From Rhizobacter sp. (GTDB lineage: Bacteria; Pseudomonadota; Gammaproteobacteria; Burkholderiales; Burkholderiaceae_C): a DNA stretch of 5,776 bases. Below the pieces are notes generated by a model, which worked only from the letters and a program-made list of their open reading frames with translations, ran no database searches and was not told the DNA's origin. Numbering within the stretch: position 1 is the first letter of the stretch; every line of letters starts with the position of its first letter. The position numbers were made by a program, and so were the translations under genes. The stretch lies in NCBI GenBank assembly GCA_014380155.1, contig JACMKJ010000463.1, forward strand, positions 1 through 5,776. The letters run 5' to 3'. Shown here one piece after another: positions 1 through 5,077 of the stretch.

Positions 1-807
1 GGCCGACGTGAGCAGGGCGCCCAGCTCGTCGTGCAGGTTGCGCGCGAGCCGCTGGCGCTCGTCTTCGCGGGCGGTCTGCAAGTGGTCAGCCAGCTCGGTG
101 AGCTGGGTGGTGCGTTGCGTCACCTCCCGCTCGAGGCGGTCACGCTCGATCTGTACCAGGCGGCGCTGCTCTTCGCGCTGGCGCTCCAGCGCCGAGGTCT
201 GGCGCAGGTAGAAGAACAGCGCCATCAGGCTCAGCACGCTCAGCACCGTGACGCCGACCCGGCTGAGCCACAGGGTGTCGTGAATGGTTTTGCGACCACC
301 GGCCACGTTGGCGGTTTCGCGTGCGATCAGCTCGGCGGTGAGCTGTCGCACGGCCTCCATCTTCTCTTTGCCGATGTCGCTCAGCACCAGCTGGGTGGCC
401 GCTTCCATCTTGCCTTCGTCGTACAGGCGCAAGGTCTCCGACAGCTCGGAGAGCTTGCCATTCACCAGGGTGTGCAGCTTTGCCAAGAGAGCGGCGGAGT
501 CGGGGTCCTTGCCGTCGTAATACCCGTCAAGGAACTTGAGCGATTCCCCAATGACCTTCAGGGCCTTTTCATAGGGCTGGAGGTATTCTTTGCGCTTGGT
601 CAGCAGGTAGCCGCGTTGGCCGGTTTCGGCATCCAGCATGCTCTGCGCGAGGGCCTGCACATTGGTTCGCGCTGCGCCCATCTCCGCCAGAGAAATGAGC
701 GTGTTCTTCGACCTCCAGTAAGACGCCTCGCTGACACCCACCATGGCCGCCACCGCCAGGCAAGCGAGCGGAAAGGAGATGGGGTTTCGCTTGAGAACGT
801 TGCGCAC
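1..807 (-). CDS. CHASE3-domain sensor histidine kinase, N-terminal part (runs off left edge)
   Basis: This is the sensor half of a membrane histidine kinase that probably phosphorylates the divergent NarL-type regulator. The 269 visible residues stay in frame to base 1. Reading from the GTG start, there is a first membrane segment at about residues 10-26 and a periplasmic CHASE3-like helical domain at about 27-178. That domain carries the family hallmark ETGQRGYLLT at 61-70. A second membrane segment follows at about 180-200, then a charged coiled coil at about 204-245. The HisKA_3 dimerisation box begins near 250, with ARNLHDELGALL and His259 as the expected phospho-acceptor. The ATPase domain lies outside the window. 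GTG was chosen because GAAAGG sits 8 nt upstream and a stop in this frame lies at 841-843. The CHASE3 ligand is unknown. Family assignment is confident; partnership with the regulator is inferred from position. Confidence 0.9.
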   Translation of the reverse strand, partial: MRNVLKRNPISFPLACLAVAAMVGVSEASYWRSKNTLISLAEMGAARTNVQALAQSMLDAETGQRGYLLTKRKEYLQPYEKALKVIGESLKFLDGYYDGKDPDSAALLAKLHTLVNGKLSELSETLRLYDEGKMEAATQLVLSDIGKEKMEAVRQLTAELIARETANVAGGRKTIHDTLWLSRVGVTVLSVLSLMALFFYLRQTSALERQREEQRRLVQIERDRLEREVTQRTTQLTELADHLQTAREDERQRLARNLHDELGALLTSA

Positions 808-815
808 GCTGGTGA

Positions 816-821
816 CCTTTC
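816..821 (-). promoter_or_regulatory. Shine-Dalgarno site fixing the GTG start of the histidine kinase
   Basis: GAAAGG on the minus strand lies 8 nt before the GTG at 807. No ATG is available in this frame between the upstream stop and the first membrane segment, so this site decides the start. Confidence 0.6.
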
Positions 822-839
822 TTTGAGCAATTACGTGGG

Positions 840-891
840 ATCATTCGAAGAGTAGCAACACCCGCAACTCAGAGGCACACCATGATTCGAA
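840..891 (+). repeat. Pair of ATTCGAA direct repeats in the kinase/regulator divergent region
   Basis: The ten-base words ATCATTCGAA (840-849) and ATGATTCGAA (882-891) differ at one base and start exactly 42 bp apart, close to four helical turns. The first lies between the two divergent genes; the second covers the start codon of the response regulator. Each contains the palindrome TTCGAA. They could be binding sites for the regulator itself, but two copies are weak evidence and the second is constrained by coding sequence. Confidence 0.25.
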
Positions 892-1514
892 TCGCGATCG
901 TTGACGACCACGCCATGATCCGCGCCGGTCTGCGCCAATTCTTTGCCGACCAACCCGATTTTTCGGTGGTAGCCGAAGCCTCCAACGGCCGCGAAGCGCT
1001 CGACATCGTGCGCGGTGGCGAGGTCGATGTGATCTTGCTCGACATCTCCATGCCCGACCAGAGCGGCGTTGATGCGCTCGCCGGCATCAAGGCGCGTGCA
1101 CCCGACCTGCCGGTGCTCATCTTGAGCGGTTTTCCTGAAGAGCACTACGCCACCACGCTCTTGCGCCAGGGCGCGAGCGGCTACCTCAACAAGGACTGCG
1201 ACCCCGAAGAAATCGTCAAGGCGATCCGCACCGTGGCGCGTGGCCGCAAGTACATCACCGCCGGTGTGGCCGAGCGCCTGGCCGACGGCTTGAGTGGTGG
1301 GGGCGACCGGCCGCTTCACGAGCAGTTGTCCGAGCGTGAGTTGCAGGTGTTCCTGCGGCTGGCCAAGGGCGAGACCATCAGCCACATGGCCGACAGCATG
1401 TCGCTCAGCGTGAAGACGGTCAGCACCTACCGCACCCGGGTGATGGAGAAGATGAAGCTCGAGTCCAACAGCGACCTCACCTACTACGCGCTGAAAAACG
1501 GGCTGATCCAGTAG
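882..1514 (+). CDS. NarL/FixJ-type response regulator with LuxR DNA-binding domain
   Basis: This 210-residue protein is a two-domain transcriptional response regulator of typical family length. The receiver domain spans about residues 1-120. It has the acidic pair Asp8-Asp9, the phospho-accepting Asp54 in LLDISMPD, Ser82 in the conserved switch position and Lys104 in YLNKD. A short linker leads to a LuxR-type helix-turn-helix at about 147-207, with LSERELQVFLRLAKGE at its start and the recognition stretch SLSVKTVSTYRTRVMEKM. The ATG is supported by AGAGG with 6 nt spacing. It is divergent from the CHASE3 kinase, whose HisKA_3 type usually partners NarL-type regulators, so the pair is probably cognate. 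The target genes cannot be read from the sequence; the neighbouring receiver gene and its own promoter are plausible candidates. Confidence 0.93.
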   Translation: MIRIAIVDDHAMIRAGLRQFFADQPDFSVVAEASNGREALDIVRGGEVDVILLDISMPDQSGVDALAGIKARAPDLPVLILSGFPEEHYATTLLRQGASGYLNKDCDPEEIVKAIRTVARGRKYITAGVAERLADGLSGGGDRPLHEQLSERELQVFLRLAKGETISHMADSMSLSVKTVSTYRTRVMEKMKLESNSDLTYYALKNGLIQ

Positions 1515-1542
1515 AAAGCGCGAGACGAGTCGGGCCGAGCGC

Positions 1543-1604
1543 CGGGCCGCTCCCAAGCCGGCCCGCATCCCCACGGGGGATCGGCCGACGTACTCGTCGG
1601 TCGA
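1543..1604. terminator. Hairpin cluster between convergent response-regulator genes (possible terminator)
   Basis: Three potential stems lie end to end between the two convergent stop codons. CGGGCCG (1543-1549) pairs with CGGCCCG (1559-1565). ATCCCC (1567-1572) pairs with GGGGAT (1576-1581) around a 3-nt loop. A 10-bp stem with one G-U pair runs 1581-1590 with 1595-1604 around the loop TACT; it shares base 1581 with the second stem. No T-run follows on either strand, so this is not a classic intrinsic terminator. It may block transcription from both sides or stabilise mRNA 3' ends. Confidence 0.4.
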
Positions 1605-1614
1605 GGGGCTCACA

Positions 1615-2019
1615 TCAGGTCAGCGTGCCCAGGCCGGTGTCGCCGGCCGCGAGGCGGCCGCAATACTGGATGAGCGCATCGATCTCGTTCGACTTGTCGA
1701 ACACCTTGTCGGCGCCGAGCTCCAGGCACTTGCGGCGGATGTCGGGGGTGGCGTAATTGCTCAACACCACCAAGTTGTGTTTTTGCGGCAGCGCGTTGGC
1801 GACCTTCAGCACACCCAGGCCCGAGCCGCTTTTCAGGAAGATGTCGACGATGACAAGGTCGACGTGGGCGTTGCCCGGTTCGGTGAGCCACTGCACCGCG
1901 CTCGACTCGTCTTCCGCCGTGCCCACCACCTCGACCGGCACCAGCTCTTCGAGCGTGGCGATCAGGTTTTCTCGGATGACTTGGCTGTCTTCGACGATGT
2001 AGGTCCTGAGCGGCTGCAT
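1615..2019 (-). CDS. Stand-alone receiver-domain response regulator
   Basis: This 134-residue protein is a single receiver domain with no output domain. It has Glu10-Asp11 in YIVEDS, the phospho-accepting Asp59 in LVIVDIFLKSGSG, Ser87 in VVLSNYA and Lys109 in VFDKS, so all residues needed for phosphorylation are present. The C-terminus ends about 15 residues after the last expected helix. The ATG at 2019 was chosen because homology to receivers starts immediately (LRTYIVEDS) and GGAAGG lies 10 nt upstream. The frame stays open to an ATG at 2148, but that extension looks like non-coding sequence. Such CheY-like proteins act as phosphate sinks, phosphorelay intermediates or protein-interaction switches. 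It lies next to, and convergent with, a complete response regulator and near its kinase, which suggests a branch of the same pathway. That link is inference. Confidence 0.88.
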   Translation of the reverse strand: MQPLRTYIVEDSQVIRENLIATLEELVPVEVVGTAEDESSAVQWLTEPGNAHVDLVIVDIFLKSGSGLGVLKVANALPQKHNLVVLSNYATPDIRRKCLELGADKVFDKSNEIDALIQYCGRLAAGDTGLGTLT

Positions 2020-2185
2020 GGACGGCGATCCTTCCTTGGAGTCAAGAGCTGAGGTCGCCGGGCTGTGCTCGAGTTCGAGGCATGGGGCTGCTGACGGGAC
2101 TGGGCGCGAAAAATCTCCCTGCAAGTGTCGCCGGAATTCTGGCGGCATGCCATCTGTGGGAACCCCGAACGCTTGTCAGAAGACG

Positions 2186-2215
2186 CCTACAAGCCACCTC
2201 TGTGGCGCGCGTAGG
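2186..2215. repeat. Interrupted inverted repeat in the 299-bp divergent intergenic region
   Basis: CCTAC (2186-2190) pairs with GTAGG (2211-2215), and inside it GCCAC (2193-2197) pairs with GTGGC (2202-2206) around CTCT, separated by short internal loops. It lies about 35-60 bp upstream of the candidate promoter of the crystallin gene. It could be an activator site or an RNA hairpin. The rest of 2020-2318 holds no convincing gene; it also has two small dyads, GCCGGAATTCTGGC (2130-2143) and GGCATGCC (2144-2151), of unknown meaning. Confidence 0.3.
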
Positions 2216-2248
2216 ACATGCACTACAGCCGATGGCGGCGCCGTCTGC

Positions 2249-2277
2249 TGGGCACGGCACGAGGCGCTTCCGATAAT
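2249..2277 (+). promoter_or_regulatory. Candidate sigma70-type promoter for the crystallin/glycine-zipper gene
   Basis: TGGGCA (2249-2254, four of six matches to TTGACA) and GATAAT (2272-2277, five of six matches to TATAAT) are separated by 17 bp. Initiation shortly after would give a leader of about 35 nt before the ATG at 2319. The -35 match is mediocre, so this is a suggestion only. Confidence 0.4.
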
Positions 2278-2318
2278 CAATCGAGCGCTGCGATCAACCG
2301 GCGGCCTTGGAGACAAAA

Positions 2319-3140
2319 ATGAAATCACTGATGAAGCAAGGCTTGTTGCTGGTCGCCCTGGTTGCCAGCGCGCAGGCTGGTGCGCAGGTCACCTTCTACG
2401 AGCACGATGGTTTCAACGGCCGCTCGTTCACGACCCAAAAGCAGGTTCGCAACTTCGAACGCTTCGGCTTCAACGACCGCTCTTCATCTGCGGTGGTGCT
2501 TGGCGAACGTTGGGAGCGTTGGGAGGTTTGCACCGACCGACGTTTCGAAGGCCGCTGCGTGGTGCTGAAGCCGGGGCGTTATGCCTCGCTCTCGGCCATG
2601 GGTCTGAACGACCGCGTGTCGTCGGTGCGAATGGTGGAACGCAACGCACGCCTCGACGACAACCGTTATGCGCCCGAGCCCGTGCCCGTCTATGACAACC
2701 GCCGTCGTGGCGACGAACGCCTGTACCAGGCCAACGTGACCTCGGTGCGCGCCGTGGTCGGCCCGCCCGAGCAACGCTGCTGGGTGGAGCGCGAGCAGGT
2801 CAGCGCGCCACAGCGCGGCGGCTTGAACGTGGGAGGCGCGATCGTCGGCGCCGTGCTTGGTGGAGTGCTCGGCCACCAGGTCGGCGGCGGCCGCGGCAAA
2901 GACCTCGCGACGGCAGGCGGCGCGGTGGCAGGTGGCGCTATCGGTGCCAACGTGGGCCGCGGCGGCGGAGCTCCTGCAGAGACCCGCGACGTGCAACGTT
3001 GCGAGACGGTTCCCAGCCAGGCCAAGCCCTCGTTCTGGGATGTCACCTACGAGTTCCGTGGGCAAGAGCACCACATGCAGGTGACCACGCCTCCGGGCCG
3101 CACGGTCACCGTCAATCGCCAGGGCGAGCCGCGGGCCTGA
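2319..3140 (+). CDS. Secreted beta/gamma-crystallin domain protein with glycine-zipper (2TM) domain
   Basis: This 273-residue exported protein joins two known modules. A signal peptide covers about residues 1-22, with cleavage probable after an Ala in AQAGA. A beta/gamma-crystallin domain follows at about 23-107, with two Greek-key halves (FYEHDGFNGRSF and WEVCTDRRFEGRC). Both calcium-type motifs are intact: NDRSSS at 52-57 and NDRVSS at 97-102. Cys71 and Cys80 could form a disulphide. An Arg/Asp-rich linker leads to a glycine zipper at about 168-216 (GGAIVGAVLGGVLG and AGGAVAGGAIGA), resembling the Rick_17kDa_Anti family. Cys154 and Cys228 flank it, and a conserved-looking tail contains WDVTYEFRG. 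There is no lipobox, so it is not a lipoprotein. ATG 2319 has GGAG 6 nt upstream; an in-frame TTG at 2307 overlaps that site and was rejected. It probably sits in the periplasm or outer membrane. Function is unknown; calcium binding is predicted from motifs. Confidence 0.88.
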   Translation: MKSLMKQGLLLVALVASAQAGAQVTFYEHDGFNGRSFTTQKQVRNFERFGFNDRSSSAVVLGERWERWEVCTDRRFEGRCVVLKPGRYASLSAMGLNDRVSSVRMVERNARLDDNRYAPEPVPVYDNRRRGDERLYQANVTSVRAVVGPPEQRCWVEREQVSAPQRGGLNVGGAIVGAVLGGVLGHQVGGGRGKDLATAGGAVAGGAIGANVGRGGGAPAETRDVQRCETVPSQAKPSFWDVTYEFRGQEHHMQVTTPPGRTVTVNRQGEPRA

Positions 3141-3187
3141 GGGGCGCGGTAGTTAGTTTTTCTTCAACACTTAAAAGGAACCATCAC

Positions 3188-3736
3188 ATGACCAAGCTCT
3201 TCAACCTCAAGACTTCGCTGATCGTCGCCGCCTTGCTGGCCGCACCAATGGCCCAGGCCGCCACCATGGGCAAGGCCGATTACACGGCCGCCAAGGACAG
3301 CATCAGCACCACCTACAAGGCCGACAAGAAGGCATGCGACGCGATGTCGGGCAATGCCAAGGACGTGTGCGTCCAAGAGGCCAAAGGCAAAGAAAAGGTG
3401 GCCAAGGCCGAGCTGGAATACAGCTACACCGGCAAGGCCGCTGACCAGAACAAGATGCTGAAGGCCAAGGCCCAAGCAACTTACGCCGTGGCCAAGGAAA
3501 AGTGCGACGACAAGTCCGGCAACGACAAGGACGTTTGCGTCAAGGAAGCCAAGGCCGTGGAAGTTTCGGCTTTGTCCAACGCCAAGGTCGGCAAGGATAT
3601 CGACTCCACCCTCGCCACGGCCTCCAAAGACAAACGCGATGCCGAGTACAAGGTGGCTGCCGAGAAGTGCGACGCGATGGCGGGCGACGCCAAGAGCAGC
3701 TGCGTGGCGACTGCCAAGAAGCAATATGGCATGTAA
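3188..3736 (+). CDS. Small exported Lys/Ala-rich protein with three paired-cysteine repeats
   Basis: I do not recognise a named family. The 182-residue product has a clear signal peptide (Lys3 and Lys8, hydrophobic core 10-20, cleavage after AQA at 22-24), so it is exported. The mature part is highly charged, rich in Lys and Ala and probably helical. It contains three ungapped copies of a 24-residue unit at 43-66, 99-122 and 154-177, spaced 56 and 55 residues apart. The pattern is Y-x6-CD-x3-G-x2-K-x2-CV-x2-AK, with cysteine pairs 50/61, 106/117 and 161/172. The six cysteines could form three local disulphides or bind a metal. AAGGA lies 8 nt before the ATG. The gene starts 47 bp after the crystallin gene and may be cotranscribed with it; a strong terminator follows. 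Annotators might label it TolA-like from composition alone, which would not be informative. Confidence 0.88.
   Translation: MTKLFNLKTSLIVAALLAAPMAQAATMGKADYTAAKDSISTTYKADKKACDAMSGNAKDVCVQEAKGKEKVAKAELEYSYTGKAADQNKMLKAKAQATYAVAKEKCDDKSGNDKDVCVKEAKAVEVSALSNAKVGKDIDSTLATASKDKRDAEYKVAAEKCDAMAGDAKSSCVATAKKQYGM
3314..3718 (+). repeat. Three in-frame copies of a paired-cysteine coding repeat
   Basis: The copies are at 3314-3385, 3482-3553 and 3647-3718, separated by 96- and 93-bp linkers. They align without gaps at the protein level, sharing Tyr1, Cys8, Asp9, Gly13, Lys16, Cys19, Val20, Ala23 and Lys24. The linkers are also Ala/Lys-rich and vaguely alike, so the true unit is probably about 55 residues duplicated in tandem. 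Nucleotide similarity is clearest around the two cysteine codons. Confidence 0.8.
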
Positions 3737-3762
3737 GACCTGAGCGGTTTTCAGGCGATGCA

Positions 3763-3790
3763 AAAAAGGCCCGCAGTCGCGGGCCTTTTT
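3763..3790. terminator. Bidirectional intrinsic terminator between the repeat-protein gene and folA
   Basis: GGCCCGC (3768-3774) and GCGGGCC (3779-3785) form a perfect 7-bp GC stem around AGTC. It is preceded by an A-run (3762-3767) and followed by five Ts (3786-3790). Read on either strand it gives a GC hairpin with a U-tract. It lies 26 bp after the plus-strand stop and 9 bp beyond the folA stop, so it serves both convergent genes. Confidence 0.93.
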
Positions 3791-3799
3791 CTTGGCGGG

Positions 3800-4306
3800 T
3801 CAGCGCTTTCGCCGATAGGTGACGAACGCGTAGTCGAAATGGTTGGGCTCGCCGGCGTGGTGGGTTTCGCGGCTCACTTCGGTGAACTGTTCGCGATCCC
3901 AGGCAGGGAAATGCACGTCGCCTTCGTAGTCGCGATCGATCTCGGTCAGCACCAGTTCGTCGGCCAGCGGCAGCGCCAGGGCATACAACTCTGCGCCACC
4001 GATCACGAAGGCCTTCGGTGCGTTGGCTAGCTGGCTCAACGCCGCTTGCAGTGACGTGGTGGCGAGGGCGCCGTCGGCTTGCCAATCCGGGCTGCGAGTC
4101 ACGACGATGTTGCTGCGGCCCGGTAGCGGTCGAAAGCGTGCTGGCAACGAATCCCAGGTCTTGCGGCCCATGATCACCGGGCAGCCCATCGTGGTGCGTT
4201 TCAGAAACTGCATGTCTTCGGGCAGGCGCCAGAGCAGGGTGTTGTTTTTGCCGATCACGCCGTTGCGGGCGACGGCAGCGATCAGGCTGAGGGTGGTGCG
4301 CGTCAT
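3800..4306 (-). CDS. folA: Dihydrofolate reductase
   Basis: The cytoplasmic enzyme reduces dihydrofolate to tetrahydrofolate with NADPH, supplying one-carbon carriers for thymidylate, purine and methionine synthesis. At 168 residues it matches the usual chromosomal length. Visible hallmarks are SLIAAVARNGVIGKNNTLLWRLPEDMQFLK with Trp26 and the catalytic acid Asp31, the cofactor segment VIMGRKTWDSL (44-54), PLPGR with the folate-carboxylate Arg64, and FVIGGAELY (100-108) for the NADPH fold. The ending HFDYAFVTYRR is typical. The start is uncertain. ATG 4306 fits homology but has no Shine-Dalgarno sequence nearby. An in-frame GTG at 4345 overlaps the stop of the upstream GntR gene and would add 13 residues. 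No thyA is adjacent in the window; the gene lies downstream of the GntR gene and may be read from its promoter. The shared terminator closes it. Confidence 0.96.
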   Translation of the reverse strand: MTRTTLSLIAAVARNGVIGKNNTLLWRLPEDMQFLKRTTMGCPVIMGRKTWDSLPARFRPLPGRSNIVVTRSPDWQADGALATTSLQAALSQLANAPKAFVIGGAELYALALPLADELVLTEIDRDYEGDVHFPAWDREQFTEVSRETHHAGEPNHFDYAFVTYRRKR

Positions 4307-4329
4307 GTGCGAGATTGTCGCAGCGCGCC

Positions 4330-4336
4330 CCTCCTC
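4330..4336 (-). promoter_or_regulatory. Strong Shine-Dalgarno-like GAGGAGG misplaced upstream of folA
   Basis: GAGGAGG on the minus strand lies 23 nt before the folA ATG at 4306 and 6 nt downstream of the GntR stop. It is too far from the ATG for normal initiation, and no ATG, GTG or TTG in the folA frame follows it at proper spacing. It may aid reinitiation or be accidental. Confidence 0.35.
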
Positions 4337-4341
4337 GAAAT

Positions 4342-5019
4342 TCACGACAAGGTCGCGGCGTCTCGCCCATGGTGGATGTGCTGCTGCATCAGGCGTTTCA
4401 CCCGTGCCGCATCGCGCGCTTTCAGCGCCGCCATGATCTGCTGGTGTTCTGCGAGCGAAGCCTCGAGCCGCCCCTGCTTGAACAGCGAATGGTGGCGGTT
4501 GAGCTTCATCACACGGCGCAGGTCATTCACCATCTGCAGCCGCCAGCGGTTGTTGTCGATCTGCAGCAGGCGGATGTGGAACTGCTCGTTGGCACGGAAG
4601 AACGCGTCGCGGTCGTCGACCGTGCGCTCGAGCGCCTGGTGCAGCGCCTCCAGCTCAGCCATCTCGGCCTCGCTCGCCTGGGTGGCCACCGTGCCGGCGG
4701 CGTCGCTCTCCAGCAGGGCCAGCAGGTGAAACACCTCGGACAGGTCGCGTTCCGACACCTCGGTGACATAAGCACCGCGGCGCAGCTTCATCGTGACCAG
4801 GCCTTCGGAGGCCAGCACCTTCAGCGCCTCGCGCAGCGGCGTGCGGCTGATGCCGAACTCTGCTGCCAGCGCCTGCTCGTCGATCCAGCTGCCGGGGGGC
4901 AGGGTGTGGGCCAGGATGCGTGTGCGCAGGCGCTCGGCCACCTGCTCATAGAGGGCACTTTCGCGCAGGCGTGACGAGGCGGGCGCAACAGCGGGCGAGG
5001 CGACTGGCGAAGCGGGCAT
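4342..5019 (-). CDS. GntR-family transcriptional regulator, FadR/FCD subfamily
   Basis: This 225-residue regulator has a winged helix-turn-helix at about residues 22-88. It includes the family signature YEQVAERLRTRIL and the DNA-reading part LAAEFGISRTPLREALKVLASEGLV (51-75), with wing RRGAYV. An all-helical FCD effector domain follows at about 92-216. His148, His192 and His214 sit where FCD proteins place metal-coordinating histidines, with acidic residues near 104-106 as possible fourth ligands. Such domains usually sense small carboxylates or acyl-CoA-like metabolites. The first 17 residues are Pro/Ala-rich and probably disordered. No good Shine-Dalgarno sequence precedes the ATG. The gene is divergent from methylmalonyl-CoA mutase with an AT-rich palindrome between them, so it probably represses itself and the mutase and responds to a propionate or branched-chain catabolite. 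That role is inferred from position; the family is clear. Confidence 0.92.
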   Translation of the reverse strand: MPASPVASPAVAPASSRLRESALYEQVAERLRTRILAHTLPPGSWIDEQALAAEFGISRTPLREALKVLASEGLVTMKLRRGAYVTEVSERDLSEVFHLLALLESDAAGTVATQASEAEMAELEALHQALERTVDDRDAFFRANEQFHIRLLQIDNNRWRLQMVNDLRRVMKLNRHHSLFKQGRLEASLAEHQQIMAALKARDAARVKRLMQQHIHHGRDAATLS

Positions 5020-5031
5020 GAAGGTCAGGGC

Positions 5032-5062
5032 TTGTCGAAAATGGCTATCTTGTAGATATAAT
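5032..5062 (+). promoter_or_regulatory. Candidate promoter for the methylmalonyl-CoA mutase gene
   Basis: A perfect TATAAT lies at 5057-5062, with TTGTCG (5032-5037, four of six matches to TTGACA) 19 bp upstream. The -10 box overlaps the left arm of the palindrome at 5058-5077, so a bound regulator would block it. Initiation here would leave an untranslated leader of roughly 145 nt before the mutase ATG. A TTGACA at 5163-5168 has no matching -10 and was not used. Confidence 0.5.
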
Positions 5063-5077
5063 TCAATTTTGAATTAT
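5058..5077. promoter_or_regulatory. AT-rich 20-bp palindrome, candidate GntR operator
   Basis: ATAATTCAA (5058-5066) and TTGAATTAT (5069-5077) are perfect 9-bp inverted arms around TT. It is a sharply AT-rich island in GC-rich DNA, placed between the GntR gene and the mutase gene and overlapping a TATAAT box. GntR/FCD proteins bind as dimers to palindromes of this size next to their own genes. Its sequence does not match the classic FadR half-site TGGT/ACCA, so the assignment rests on symmetry and position. Confidence 0.65.

Noticed and set aside
31..855. Long plus-strand open frame of 274 codons
   Set aside because: It is antisense to the histidine kinase, whose minus-strand frame gives textbook CHASE3 and His-box motifs. 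The plus frame shows no recognisable domain.
831..1613. Minus-strand open frame of 260 codons opposite the NarL-type regulator
   Set aside because: The plus strand encodes a complete response regulator with all key residues. The antisense frame has no domain or ribosome site and is a high-GC shadow.
2020..2148. N-terminal extension of the stand-alone receiver to an ATG at 2148
   Set aside because: The extension has no receiver homology, and a Shine-Dalgarno sequence plus the family's usual N-terminus support the ATG at 2019.
2018..2695. Plus-strand frame covering the intergenic region and the crystallin gene start
   Set aside because: It overlaps the crystallin/glycine-zipper gene in another frame, lacks a signal peptide or domain, and has the composition of non-coding high-GC DNA.
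3540..4370. Minus-strand 276-codon frame spanning folA and the terminator
   Set aside because: It runs through a strong intrinsic terminator and is out of frame with the unmistakable folA product.
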